From Streptomyces fructofermentans (GTDB taxonomy: Bacteria; Actinomycetota; Actinomycetes; Streptomycetales; Streptomycetaceae), in assembly GCF_014651055.1 (NCBI RefSeq), contig NZ_BMWD01000020.1, positions 111,491 to 175,490 on the forward strand: a DNA stretch of 64,000 nt, read 5' to 3'. Both the position numbers and the translations under genes were made by a program. Within the stretch, counting starts at the first letter, position 1, and each line of letters begins with the position of its first letter. The notes under the pieces were generated by a model, which worked only from the letters and a program-made list of their open reading frames with translations, ran no database searches and was not told where the DNA came from. Positions 8,489 to 16,638 of this stretch are shown in pieces.

Positions 8489-9639
8489 CGGGTGGCTCCT
8501 TCGGGGTCGTCGTGCCCACGGGTCTCGGCGTCCAGCTCGGCCCGCAGCATCGCCTCCTGCTCCAGGAGCTGTGTCGTGGGGCGGGCGTACACATGGGCGA
8601 AGAGGTCCATGGGGTCGAGCACCGGGTCCTGGTTCATGCGCTCGCGCAGGTCCGCGGCCATCGCCTCGGCGTCCTCGCGGGCGGCGGCCATGCCGGCCTC
8701 GTCGATCAGTCCGCGCCCGGTCAGCTCGCGCTCCAGGAGGGCGATCGGGTCGTGCGCGCGCCAGGCCTCGACGTCGGCGTCGTCGCGGTAGCGCTTGTCG
8801 TCGTCGGCGTTGGTGTGCGCCTCCATGCGGTACGTCACCGCCTCGACGAGCGTCGGCCCGCCGCCCGCGCGGGCGTGGGCGATCGCCTCGCCGAGCACCT
8901 CGTGCACGGCCGCGGCGTCGTTCCCGTCGACCAGTCGGCCCGGCATCCCGTAGCCGACGGCCTTGTGGGCCAGCGACGGGGCGGCGGTCTGCTTGGCGAG
9001 CGGCACGGAGATCGCGAAGCCGTTGTTCTGCACGAGGAAGACGACCGGGGCCTGCCAGACGGCGGCGAAGTTCAGCGCCTCGTGGAAGTCGCCCTCGCTG
9101 GTGCCGCCGTCGCCGATCATGGCGAGCGCGACCACGTCGTCGCCCTTGAGCCGGGCGGCGTGCGCGAGGCCCACGGCGTGCGGGAGCTGGGTCGCCAGCG
9201 GGGTGCACAGGGGCGCGACGCGGTGCTCGCGGGGGTCGTAGCCCGTGTGCCAGTCACCGCGCAGGAGCGTCAGCGCCTGGACGGGGTCGAGCCCGCGGGC
9301 GACCGCGGCGAGGGTGTCGCGGTAGCTGGGGAAGAGCCAGTCGCGCTCCTCCAGGACCAGCGCGGCGGCCACCTCGCAGGCCTCCTGGCCCGTGGAGGAC
9401 GGGTAGACGGCAAGCCGGCCCTGCTTGGTGAGCGCGGTGGCCTGCGTGTTGTAGCGGCGTCCGCGCACCAGTTGCGCGTACAGCCGGCGCAGCAGATCCG
9501 GATCGACCTGCGCGGCCGCCTCGGTACCGAGCACGCGGTGGGGCAGCGCGTCGGGCAGCAGCGGCGCGGGATCGGTGCGGGGCTGCCAGGCGGGCGGCGG
9601 GGTCGGCCGGTATGCGCCTCGCTGCTCCATGACCGTCAT
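8485..9639 (-). CDS. bkdA: Branched-chain 2-oxoacid dehydrogenase E1 alpha subunit
   Basis: 384-aa alpha subunit that binds thiamine diphosphate and decarboxylates branched 2-oxoacids. The ThDP motif is MIGDGGTSEGDFHEALNFAAVW...NNGFAIS (GDG-x-NN type, about 175-210), and the phosphorylation-loop-like segment YRMEAHTNADDDKRYR is about 270-285. The ATG has AGGAGG 7 nt upstream. It is first in the operon; a TetR-type palindrome sits 61 nt and a DnaA-box inverted repeat about 105 nt upstream, shared with the divergent Lrp gene. Confidence 0.93.
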   Translation of the reverse strand: MTVMEQRGAYRPTPPPAWQPRTDPAPLLPDALPHRVLGTEAAAQVDPDLLRRLYAQLVRGRRYNTQATALTKQGRLAVYPSSTGQEACEVAAALVLEERDWLFPSYRDTLAAVARGLDPVQALTLLRGDWHTGYDPREHRVAPLCTPLATQLPHAVGLAHAARLKGDDVVALAMIGDGGTSEGDFHEALNFAAVWQAPVVFLVQNNGFAISVPLAKQTAAPSLAHKAVGYGMPGRLVDGNDAAAVHEVLGEAIAHARAGGGPTLVEAVTYRMEAHTNADDDKRYRDDADVEAWRAHDPIALLERELTGRGLIDEAGMAAAREDAEAMAADLRERMNQDPVLDPMDLFAHVYARPTTQLLEQEAMLRAELDAETRGHDDPEGATR

Positions 9640-9699
9640 GTCGGCACCTCCTCGTGGGAGCGACTTCGAGAGGCCCGTCGAGGGTGACGCGCCTCACCT

Positions 9700-9713
9700 A
9701 CCGATTGTTCGGT
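9700..9713. promoter_or_regulatory. TetR-type operator candidate in the bkd promoter
   Basis: ACCGATTGTTCGGT: half-sites ACCGA and TCGGT are exact inverted repeats with a 4-nt centre. It differs at one base from the palindrome at 12675-12688 between the paa-type genes, and resembles the ACCGnnCGnnCGGT core recalled for PaaR-type TetR proteins. Confidence 0.6.
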
Positions 9714-9743
9714 CGTCGGCACATTTTGGCTACAGGCACCGCC

Positions 9744-9773
9744 AGGCTGTGGACAAACGGTTCTCCACAGCCT
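9744..9773. promoter_or_regulatory. Inverted repeat containing two DnaA-box-like sequences
   Basis: AGGCTGTGGA (9744-9753) and TCCACAGCCT (9764-9773) are a perfect 10-bp inverted repeat with a 10-nt spacer. Within it, TGTGGACAA (9748-9756) matches the preferred Streptomyces DnaA box TTGTCCACA on the minus strand, and TTCTCCACA (9761-9769) matches 8 of 9 on the plus strand. It could instead be an operator in the bkd/lrp intergenic region. Confidence 0.55.
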
Positions 9774-9776
9774 GAG

Positions 9777-9795
9777 ATGGATGCAGTACGTCCAT
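9777..9795. promoter_or_regulatory. Short inverted repeat before the Lrp gene
   Basis: ATGGA-N9-TCCAT, 20 nt upstream of the Lrp start codon. Its position suits an autoregulatory Lrp/AsnC site, but the arms are short. Confidence 0.35.
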
Positions 9796-9814
9796 AGTAG
9801 GGAGGCGGGGGGAC

Positions 9815-10315
9815 ATGGCACCTGAACAAATGGCCGAAGGGCCGGAGCCCGGGACCCCGCTGCCGCCGCCGCGCCCTCTCGACGCCATAGACCAGGACAT
9901 CCTGCAGATGCTCCAGGCGGACGGCCGCGCCTCCGTGCGGTCCGTCGCCGAACGCGTCCACGTGTCCCGCGCCAACGCCTACGCGCGGATCAACCGCCTC
10001 GTCGAGGACGGCGTCATCCGGGGTTTCGGCGCCCGCGTCGACCACGAGCGGGCGGGACACGGCACCTCGGCGTACATCACGCTCAAGATCGTGCAGAACT
10101 CCTGGCGCACCGTCCGCGAACAGCTCAGACTCCTGCCGGGCGCCTCCCACATCGCGCTGGTGGGCGGCGACTTCGACGTCCTGCTCCTGGTGCACACGCC
10201 CGACAACAGGGCGTTGCGCGAGCTGGTGCTCACCCGCCTCCAGGCCATACCCGAGGTGCTCAGCACCCGGACGCTGCTCGTGTTCGAGGAGGAGGACCTG
10301 GAGCCCCAGGGCTGA
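9815..10315 (+). CDS. Lrp/AsnC family regulator, likely of the bkd operon
   Basis: 166-aa transcription factor. The N-terminal winged helix is about 24-75 (DAIDQDILQMLQADGRASVRSVAERVHVSRANAYARINRL) and the ligand-binding RAM domain about 88-155 (ALVGGDFDVLLLVHTPD). ATG start has GGGAGG about 12 nt upstream. It is divergent from the E1alpha gene, the arrangement of BkdR activators that sense branched-chain amino acids. Regulation of bkd is an inference from this arrangement. Confidence 0.9.
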   Translation: MAPEQMAEGPEPGTPLPPPRPLDAIDQDILQMLQADGRASVRSVAERVHVSRANAYARINRLVEDGVIRGFGARVDHERAGHGTSAYITLKIVQNSWRTVREQLRLLPGASHIALVGGDFDVLLLVHTPDNRALRELVLTRLQAIPEVLSTRTLLVFEEEDLEPQG

Positions 10316-10361
10316 CCACCGCCCCGGCAGCCGCTCCTGCCCGGCCTTCATCGGCCCGGGC

Positions 10362-10444
10362 CGCGCCGCCCGCCCGGATCGCCCCGCCCGGATCGCACCG
10401 CCCGCCCGGTTCGCGCCGCCCGCCCGGATCGCCCCGCCCGGATC
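10362..10444. repeat. 33-bp direct repeat of CCGCCCGG units
   Basis: A 33-bp sequence at 10362-10394 recurs exactly at 10412-10444 (period 50). Both are built from a shorter CCGCCCGGATCG-like unit. The stretch lies between the convergent lrp and tetR genes and has no coding appearance. Confidence 0.8.
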
Positions 10445-10516
10445 ACCCCGACAGGTTCGCGCACGGCCCGCGTACGACCGGAGCCCGCCGGTCCGTGACG
10501 GCCCCGGGCCCGGCCC

Positions 10517-11107
10517 TCAGTCCTCCTGGCGGAGCCCGGCGAAGACCAGCCGTACGACCGCGTCGGCGACCTCGCGCGCGGCCATGCCCCGCACGTCGGG
10601 GCGGTACCACTCGACGATCGAGTTGATCATTCCGAAGACCAGCCGCGTCGCGAGCCTGACCTCGACGTCGCCGCGTACGTCCCCGTCGGCCGCCGCGGCC
10701 CGCAGCAGCTCGGCCACCTCGTGGTCGAACTCCCGCCGCCGCTCCAGCGCCCAGCGCTCGGTGTCGGTGTTCCCGCGCACCCGCAGCAGCAGCGTCACGT
10801 ACGGCAGCTCGGAGGTGAGGACCTCGACCATGCGCCGCGTGACGTACTCCAGGCGCTCCACGGCACGCCCCACGCGCGCGTGCTCCTCGTCGAGGATGCC
10901 GAAGAGCCCGTCCAGCGCGCGGCTCACCGCACGGCGCAGCAGCTCCTCCTTGCCCGTGACGTGGTGGTAGATCGACGACTTGGAGATGCCGGCGGCCCGG
11001 GAGAGGTGCTCCATGGACGTGCCGTCGTAGCCGCGTTCGTTGAAGACCCGCACGGCCACGGAGAGCAGGGTCTCCGGGGTGTAGGTGTCGCGTCTGGCGG
11101 TGGTCAC
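10517..11107 (-). CDS. TetR family regulator, PaaR-like
   Basis: 196-aa regulator. The N-terminal helix-turn-helix is typical (TLLSVAVRVFNERGYDGTSMEHLSRAAGISKSSIYHHVTGKEELL, about 12-56), followed by a helical ligand-binding domain likely to sense an acyl-CoA. The GTG start overlaps the stop of the upstream dehydrogenase gene (GTGA), so the two are coupled and the regulator is under the 12.6 kb promoter. The matching palindromes at 12675 and 9700 are its most likely operators, which would make it autoregulated and able to control paaN and bkd. Partner and ligand are inferred. Confidence 0.85.
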   Translation of the reverse strand: MTTARRDTYTPETLLSVAVRVFNERGYDGTSMEHLSRAAGISKSSIYHHVTGKEELLRRAVSRALDGLFGILDEEHARVGRAVERLEYVTRRMVEVLTSELPYVTLLLRVRGNTDTERWALERRREFDHEVAELLRAAAADGDVRGDVEVRLATRLVFGMINSIVEWYRPDVRGMAAREVADAVVRLVFAGLRQED

Positions 11108-12618
11108 GGGGTGCCCTCGCGCTTCTCCGACGCGTACGCGTGGCGGTAGAGGGCGAGGGAGGGCGCGTACCGCCCCGAGGGATCGCGCATGTGCAGGTCG
11201 TCCAGGACGTCGTAGGCCCAGCTCCTGCCCAGTCTGCGGCTCCACTCGAAGGGGCCGAGCGGGTAGTTGACGCCCAGCCGCATCGCGGTGTCTATGTCCT
11301 CCTCGGTGGCCACGCCCTTGGCCACCGCGTCGTGCGCGAGGTCCACGATGCGGGCCACCGTGCGGGCCACGATCATGCCGGGCACGTCCCCGATCACGCT
11401 GACGTCCTTGCCGAGCGCCTGGAAGAGCCCGGTGGCCTCGGCCAGGGTCTGCGTCTGGGTGTCCTGCGAGTGCGACAGGGCGATCCGGGTCGCCCCGCGG
11501 TAGTCGAGGGCAAGGTCGAAGTAGACGACGTCACGGAACTCGACGGCGGTCTGGCCGTCCGCGAGGGCGAGCTGGCCGCCGCTCGGCAGCACCAGCCGCG
11601 TGCCGTGGTCCTCCTCGTCCTCGCGGACCTGGATTCCCGCCTCTCGGATCAGCGCGACCAGCTCGGCAGCGGGCCCGAGATCGCCTTCGACGACCACGTA
11701 CGCGGGCGCCTGCGCCTTCTCCGCGGTGTGCGGTTCGGGCCGTTCGGCACCGTCGCCGTAGTCGTACCAGCCGTGCCCCGACTTGCGGCCGTGGCGCCCC
11801 GACTCGACGAGCCGGCGCTGCGCCAGCGAGGGCGTGAACCGCACGTCCTGGAAGAAGGCCTCCCAGACCGAGCGGGTGACGGACTCGTTGACGTCCTGGC
11901 CGATCAGGTCGGTCAGCTCGAAGGCGCCCATCCGGAAGCCGCCCGACTCGCGCAGGACCGCGTCGATCGTGGCGGGGTCCGCGGCCTGGGCCTCGTGCAC
12001 CGCGAAGGCCTCGGCGTAGAAGGGCCGCGCGATGCGGTTGACGATGAACCCGGGGGTGTCGGCGCAGGCGACCGGCGTCTTGCCCCAGGCCCGTGCCAGT
12101 TCGTACGCGCGCGTGGCCGACGTGACGTCGGTGGCGAACCCCGAGACCACCTCGACCAGCGGCAGCAGCGGCGCCGGGTTGAAGAAGTGCAGGCCCAGGA
12201 AGCGGCCGGGTTCCCGCAGGGCGCCGCCGATCGCGGTCACCGACAGCGAGGAGGTGTTGGTGGCGAGCAGGCAGTCCGACGGGACGACGTCCTCCAGCTC
12301 GCGCATGAGCTGCTGCTTGACGTCGAGGCGCTCCAGGACGGCCTCGACGACCAGACCCGAGTCGGCGAGGTCGGCGATGCCGGCCGCGGGGCGCAGCCGG
12401 GCGCGGGCGGCGTCCCGTTCCGCGCCGGTCAGCCGGCCCTTCTCGACGAGCCGGTCGAGGCGTGCCCCGATCGCCTCGGCGGCGGCGGACGCCCGGCCGG
12501 GCACCGCGTCGTACAGGTGCACGGGATGGCCGGCGACGAGCGCGACCTGTGCGATGCCCTGGCCCATGGTGCCGGTACCGACGACGGCCACAGGGCCGGC
12601 GAGGTCGAGTGCTGTCAT
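11104..12618 (-). CDS. paaH: 3-hydroxyacyl-CoA dehydrogenase, PaaH-like
   Basis: 504-aa NAD-dependent enzyme oxidising 3-hydroxyacyl-CoA, by context 3-hydroxyadipyl-CoA in phenylacetate breakdown. The N-terminal Rossmann fold has VVGTGTMGQGIAQVA (11-25) and the dehydrogenase signature GLHFFNPAPLLPLVEVV (about 143-159). There are two tandem C-terminal helical domains (about 190-285 and 400-500), the second with NYPLGPFEWSRRLG, as in the about 500-aa PaaH/PaaC family rather than the about 285-aa Hbd type. It is divergent from paaN and cotranscribed with the TetR gene. Confidence 0.88.
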   Translation of the reverse strand: MTALDLAGPVAVVGTGTMGQGIAQVALVAGHPVHLYDAVPGRASAAAEAIGARLDRLVEKGRLTGAERDAARARLRPAAGIADLADSGLVVEAVLERLDVKQQLMRELEDVVPSDCLLATNTSSLSVTAIGGALREPGRFLGLHFFNPAPLLPLVEVVSGFATDVTSATRAYELARAWGKTPVACADTPGFIVNRIARPFYAEAFAVHEAQAADPATIDAVLRESGGFRMGAFELTDLIGQDVNESVTRSVWEAFFQDVRFTPSLAQRRLVESGRHGRKSGHGWYDYGDGAERPEPHTAEKAQAPAYVVVEGDLGPAAELVALIREAGIQVREDEEDHGTRLVLPSGGQLALADGQTAVEFRDVVYFDLALDYRGATRIALSHSQDTQTQTLAEATGLFQALGKDVSVIGDVPGMIVARTVARIVDLAHDAVAKGVATEEDIDTAMRLGVNYPLGPFEWSRRLGRSWAYDVLDDLHMRDPSGRYAPSLALYRHAYASEKREGTP

Positions 12619-12641
12619 GCTCGCGATCCTCCCGTACGGGG

Positions 12642-12650
12642 TTTTCCACA
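12642..12650 (+). promoter_or_regulatory. DnaA-box-like sequence
   Basis: TTTTCCACA, 8 of 9 to TTGTCCACA, in the hydroxyacyl-CoA dehydrogenase/paaN intergenic region. Single and possibly fortuitous. Confidence 0.25.
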
Positions 12651-12666
12651 GACTCAGCGGACCCCC

Positions 12667-12694
12667 TTGTCCCGACCGATCGTTCGGTTACTCT
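12667..12694 (+). promoter_or_regulatory. paaN promoter with embedded TetR-type operator
   Basis: Candidate -35 TTGTCC (12667-12672), 16-nt spacer, -10 TACTCT (12689-12694). The palindrome ACCGATCGTTCGGT (12675-12688) fills the spacer, an ideal place for repression. It is 57 nt from the divergent dehydrogenase start and 79 nt from the paaN start, and is 13/14 identical to the bkd site at 9700. Confidence 0.6.
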
Positions 12695-12766
12695 AACTCT
12701 GTCCGCCCATTCCTGCCCAGGTCGAGAGCCCGACGAAGAGCTCTCGAGACGAGGAGTTGGTCCCTC

Positions 12767-14458
12767 ATGGCCGCCGAACTCACCGCGCACGAGCTGATCG
12801 CCAAGCACCGGCCCACTCTCGACCAGGCGCTGGAAGCGATCCGCACGCGCGCGTACTGGTCGCCGCACCCCGAACACCCCAAGGCGTACGGGGAGAACGG
12901 CAGCCTCGGCGCGGCGGAGGGCAAGGCCGCCTTCGACGCCCTCCTGGGCGGCCGTCTGGACCTCGGCCAGCCCGGCACGGACGACTGGGTGGGCGGCGAG
13001 GTCTCCCCCTACAGCCTCGACCTCGGGATCACCTACCCGCACGCGGACGTCGACACGCTGCTGCCCGCCATGCGCCGGGGTCAGCGCGCGTGGCGCGACG
13101 CGGGCGCGGAGACGCGCGCGCTGGTGTGCGTGGAGATCCTCAAGCGGATCAGCGACCGCACGCACGAGTTCGCCCACGCGGTCATGCACACCAGCGGCCA
13201 GGCCTTCATGATGGCGTTCCAGGCCGGCGGACCGCACGCCCAGGACCGCGGCCTGGAGGCGGTGGCGTACGCGTACGTGGAGCAGGTCCGCACCCCGGAG
13301 ACGGCGGAGTGGACCAAGCCGCAGGGCAAGCGGGACCCGCTCGCGCTGACCAAGCGGTTCACGCCGGTGCCGCGCGGCATCGCGCTGATGATCGGCTGCA
13401 ACACCTTCCCGACGTGGAACGGCTACCCGGGCCTGTTCGCCTCCCTGGCCACCGGCAACGCGGTGCTCGTGAAGCCGCACCCGCGCGCGGTGCTCCCGCT
13501 CGCGCTCACCGTCCAGGTGGCCCGCGACGTGCTCGCCGAGGCGGGCTTCGACCCGAACCTGGTGGCCCTGGCCGCCGAGCGGCCCGGCGAGGGCATCGCC
13601 AAGACGCTCGCCACCCGCCCCGAGATCAGGATCGTCGACTACACGGGCTCCACGGAGTTCGGCGACTGGCTGGAGGCCAACGCCCGCCAGGCGCAGGTCT
13701 ACACGGAGAAGGCCGGCGTCAACACGGTGGTCGTCGAGTCGACCGGCGACTACAAGGGGATGCTGTCCAACCTGGCCTTCTCCCTGTCCCTGTACAGCGG
13801 CCAGATGTGCACCACCCCGCAGAACCTCCTCGTCCCGAGGCAGGGCATCCGCACGGACGAGGGCCCCAAGTCGTACGACGAGGTGGTCACCGACCTCGCC
13901 GCCGCGGTCGGCGGACTCCTCGGGGACGACGCACGGGCGAACGCCCTGCTGGGCGCGATCGTGAACCCCGACGTGAAGGCCCGCGTCGAGGCGGCCTCCG
14001 CGCTCGGCGAGGTCGCCCTCGCCTCCCGGGAGATCACCAACCCCGAGTTCCCCGGGGCCGTCGTGCGCTCGCCCGTCATCGTGAAGCTGGACGGTGCCAA
14101 GCCCGACGACCAGACCGCCTTCATGAACGAGTGCTTCGGCCCGGTGGCGTTCGCCGTGGCGGTCGACTCGGCCGCCGACGCGGTGGAGCTGCTGCGCAGG
14201 ACCATCCGTGAGAAGGGTGCGATGACGGTCGGCGCGTACACGACCTCCGAGGAGGTCGAGGAGGCCGTGCGGGAGGCCTGCCTTGAGGAGTGCGCCCAGC
14301 TCTCGCTGAACCTGACCGGCGGGGTCTACGTCAACCAGACCGCCGGCTTCTCGGACTTCCACGGCTCGGGCGGCAACCCGGCGGCCAACGCGGCCCTGTG
14401 CGACGGGGCGTTCGTCGCCAACCGCTTCCGCGTGGTGGAGGTCCGCAGCGAGGTCTGA
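12767..14458 (+). CDS. paaN: Phenylacetic acid degradation protein PaaN
   Basis: 563-aa aldehyde-dehydrogenase-superfamily protein of phenylacetate catabolism, acting around opening of the oxepin-CoA ring. Seen: the ALDH fold with VPRGIALMIGCNTFPTWNGYPGLFASLATGNAVLVKPHPRA-type region (positions 203-244), the catalytic cysteine in SGQMCTTPQN (about residue 348), the MNECFGPVAF motif (about 453) and DFHGSGGNPAAN near the C terminus. It lacks the MaoC hydratase domain of PaaZ. ATG start with GAGGAG about 12 nt upstream. It is divergent from paaH and the TetR gene. Confidence 0.88.
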   Translation: MAAELTAHELIAKHRPTLDQALEAIRTRAYWSPHPEHPKAYGENGSLGAAEGKAAFDALLGGRLDLGQPGTDDWVGGEVSPYSLDLGITYPHADVDTLLPAMRRGQRAWRDAGAETRALVCVEILKRISDRTHEFAHAVMHTSGQAFMMAFQAGGPHAQDRGLEAVAYAYVEQVRTPETAEWTKPQGKRDPLALTKRFTPVPRGIALMIGCNTFPTWNGYPGLFASLATGNAVLVKPHPRAVLPLALTVQVARDVLAEAGFDPNLVALAAERPGEGIAKTLATRPEIRIVDYTGSTEFGDWLEANARQAQVYTEKAGVNTVVVESTGDYKGMLSNLAFSLSLYSGQMCTTPQNLLVPRQGIRTDEGPKSYDEVVTDLAAAVGGLLGDDARANALLGAIVNPDVKARVEAASALGEVALASREITNPEFPGAVVRSPVIVKLDGAKPDDQTAFMNECFGPVAFAVAVDSAADAVELLRRTIREKGAMTVGAYTTSEEVEEAVREACLEECAQLSLNLTGGVYVNQTAGFSDFHGSGGNPAANAALCDGAFVANRFRVVEVRSEV

Positions 14459-14475
14459 GTCCCCGGACGGGTGTG

Positions 14476-14512
14476 GACGCGGCCGGCCGCCGAGCGCGCG
14501 GCCGGCCGCGTC
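14476..14512. terminator. 15-bp perfect hairpin between convergent genes
   Basis: Bases 14476-14490 pair perfectly with 14498-14512 around a 7-nt loop, between the paaN stop (14458) and the TrmH gene stop (14516). Probably a bidirectional terminator. Confidence 0.8.
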
Positions 14513-14515
14513 ACC

Positions 14516-15250
14516 CTAGGAGGCGCTCCAGTGGAACAGCGTCATGCCGACACTGGTGGCGAGGTTGTAGCTGGAGACCTGGGGCCTCATCGGCAGGGAC
14601 ACCAGGTGGTCGGTGCGCTCGCGCAGCTCGGCGGACAGTCCCGTGCGCTCCGAGCCGAAGGCGAGCACCGCGTCGTCCGGAAGCTTGAGCCCCCGGATGT
14701 CCTCGCCCTCGGGATCGAGGGCGAACACGGGCCCCGGGGGCAGTTCGTCCACCGTCAGGCGCTCCACGGCCGTCGCGAAGTGCAGCCCCGCCCCGCCGCG
14801 CACCACGGTGGGGTGCCAGGGGTCGAGGGTCCCGGTCGTCACGACCCCGGTCGCCCCGAAGCCCGCCGCGAGCCGGATCACGGCACCCGCGTTCCCGAGG
14901 TTGCGCGGCTGGTCGAGGACGATCACGGGCGCGGTACGGGGCGTGCGGGCCAGCGCCCGCAGATTGGCCTCCCTGGCCGGCCGCACGGCGAGGGCGGCCA
15001 CCGCGGTGGGGTGCGGACGCGGGACGAGCGCCCGGTAGGTGTCCTGCGGGACCTCCACCAGGAGCCCGGCCAGTGCCTCCCGTACGTCCGGGGCCAGCTC
15101 GTCCGCGAGCGCGAGCGCGGCCGCGCGGTCGACGGAGACCGCCACCGGGATGTCCGCCCCGAACCGTACGGCGTGCTTGACGGCGTGGAAGCCGTCGAGC
15201 AGCACGGAGGTGCCGGCGAGCCGGTGCCAGTCGCTCACGGAGTCCGTCAT
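14516..15250 (-). CDS. TrmH/SpoU family RNA methyltransferase
   Basis: 244-aa predicted SAM-dependent 2'-O-ribose methyltransferase of rRNA or tRNA. The C-terminal SPOUT domain shows the three family motifs: VLDQPRNLGNAGAVIRLAAGFG (about 130-151), FALDPEGEDI...AFGSERTGLS (about 177-205) and LPMRPQVSSYNLATSVGMTLF (about 217-237), forming the trefoil knot. The N-terminal region (1-105) resembles a substrate-binding domain. The ATG overlaps the stop of the HTTM gene (ATGA). Target nucleotide unknown. Confidence 0.88.
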   Translation of the reverse strand: MTDSVSDWHRLAGTSVLLDGFHAVKHAVRFGADIPVAVSVDRAAALALADELAPDVREALAGLLVEVPQDTYRALVPRPHPTAVAALAVRPAREANLRALARTPRTAPVIVLDQPRNLGNAGAVIRLAAGFGATGVVTTGTLDPWHPTVVRGGAGLHFATAVERLTVDELPPGPVFALDPEGEDIRGLKLPDDAVLAFGSERTGLSAELRERTDHLVSLPMRPQVSSYNLATSVGMTLFHWSAS

Positions 15251-16638
15251 GCGGTGAAGCCTACGTGCGTCCGCCCGGCCGGCTCCGGGACGCGTTCGGC
15301 CCCCGCGCGCGGCCCCGGCGGCGTACGGCGGGTGCGCGGGACCAGCCGGCCGCGCGCGCGTGCCGCCCATCGGCCCAGGCGGCGCAGGAACGACGTCGGC
15401 AGGAACACGGCGTCGGCGGCGATCATCGCGAGGGAGAAGAACGGCAGGCCGAGCACCACGGCGATCACCGCGTGCTCGGTGATCATCCCCGCCAGCAGCA
15501 CGTTCTTCACACGCCGGTTGAACAGCGTGAAGGGGAAGGCGACCTGGGCGAACACCGTCCCGTACGTCACGATCATCACGAGCGTGCCGTGCGCGGCCAG
15601 CGCGTCGGACAGGGCCGGCCAGGGGGAGAAGTAGTCCAGGTGGAGCGGGTAGTGCACGGCGGTGCCGTCCTGCCAGCGCGAGCCCTGGATCTTGTACCAG
15701 CCCGCGGTCGCGTAGATCAGGCAGGCCTCGGCCATGATCACGAACAGGGCCGCGTTGTGGACCAGGTTGGCGACGACGTCCAGCAGGATGCGCGGCTGGG
15801 CGCTCCGGGCGGACCGGCCGGCCAGCCACCACAGTCCGTGCACGGCCCACAGCCCCCAGAAGAGCGTGCACCAGCCGCCGAGCAGGCCGCCGTCCACCTT
15901 CCCCGCGAGCGAGGCGCAGGCGAGGACGAACCCGAGCACGCCCCACAGCACGGGCCCGGCACGGTCAGGGCGCACGACCGGGCGGACTTCGCCGGAGTGG
16001 GCTCCCTTGTCGTGGGCGTCGGCGTCGTGGGCGTCGGCGTCGTGGGCGTCCGCGGAGTGCGCCGCCTCGCGCTCCCGGCGCGCACGGCGGCGGTCCAGTG
16101 ACCACACGAGGCCGCAGCGCGTGAACACCAGGTAGATCGCCATCAGGTGGATGACGTTGTCGCCGCCGTCGCCCATGAAGATGCTGCGGTTCTGGAGGGA
16201 GAGCACCCCGACCATGAAGACCACGGACACGGCCCGGGTGTGCCAGCCGAGCAGGAGCAGGGCGCTGGACAGCACGGCGAGCGCGTAGACGATCTCGAAC
16301 CACACCTGGCTGTCCGCCCACATCAGGACGGTGAAGGCGTGGTTGCTCGCGATGAGCTGCTGGGCGAGGTCCCAGCTCCAGGGGCCGTCGGGCCCGTACA
16401 ACTCCTGCCGGTGCGGGAACTCGCGCAACAGGAACAGCAGCCAGGTGCCCGCGAAGCCGATGCGGACCACAGCGGCCTGGTAGGGGCCGAGCGCCTCGCC
16501 GGTGACGCGGGTGATCGCCCGCGCGAGCACCCGGTCGACGCGGTGGCTGCGGTCGAACCGGCGGATCCGGCCTGCGAGCCGGTCCCGTCCGGGGCCGCCC
16601 GCCGTGCCGTGCCCCCGGCTCGGGTCGGGGCTGCTCAT
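15247..16638 (-). CDS. HTTM-domain multi-pass membrane protein
   Basis: 463-aa membrane protein of the HTTM (vitamin K-dependent gamma-carboxylase-like) family, with several predicted TM helices and conserved patches WSWDLAQQLIASNHAF, GDGGDNVIHLMAIYLVFTRCGLVWSLD and LIYATAGWYKIQGSRWQDGTAVHYPL. A His/Asp/Ala insert (about residues 195-212, AHDAD repeats from 15-bp DNA repeats at 16008-16052) interrupts the middle loop. It overlaps the TrmH gene downstream and the DUF5819 gene upstream by 4 nt each. Reaction unknown; pairing with DUF5819 suggests a membrane complex (inference). Confidence 0.82.
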   Translation of the reverse strand: MSSPDPSRGHGTAGGPGRDRLAGRIRRFDRSHRVDRVLARAITRVTGEALGPYQAAVVRIGFAGTWLLFLLREFPHRQELYGPDGPWSWDLAQQLIASNHAFTVLMWADSQVWFEIVYALAVLSSALLLLGWHTRAVSVVFMVGVLSLQNRSIFMGDGGDNVIHLMAIYLVFTRCGLVWSLDRRRARREREAAHSADAHDADAHDADAHDKGAHSGEVRPVVRPDRAGPVLWGVLGFVLACASLAGKVDGGLLGGWCTLFWGLWAVHGLWWLAGRSARSAQPRILLDVVANLVHNAALFVIMAEACLIYATAGWYKIQGSRWQDGTAVHYPLHLDYFSPWPALSDALAAHGTLVMIVTYGTVFAQVAFPFTLFNRRVKNVLLAGMITEHAVIAVVLGLPFFSLAMIAADAVFLPTSFLRRLGRWAARARGRLVPRTRRTPPGPRAGAERVPEPAGRTHVGFTA

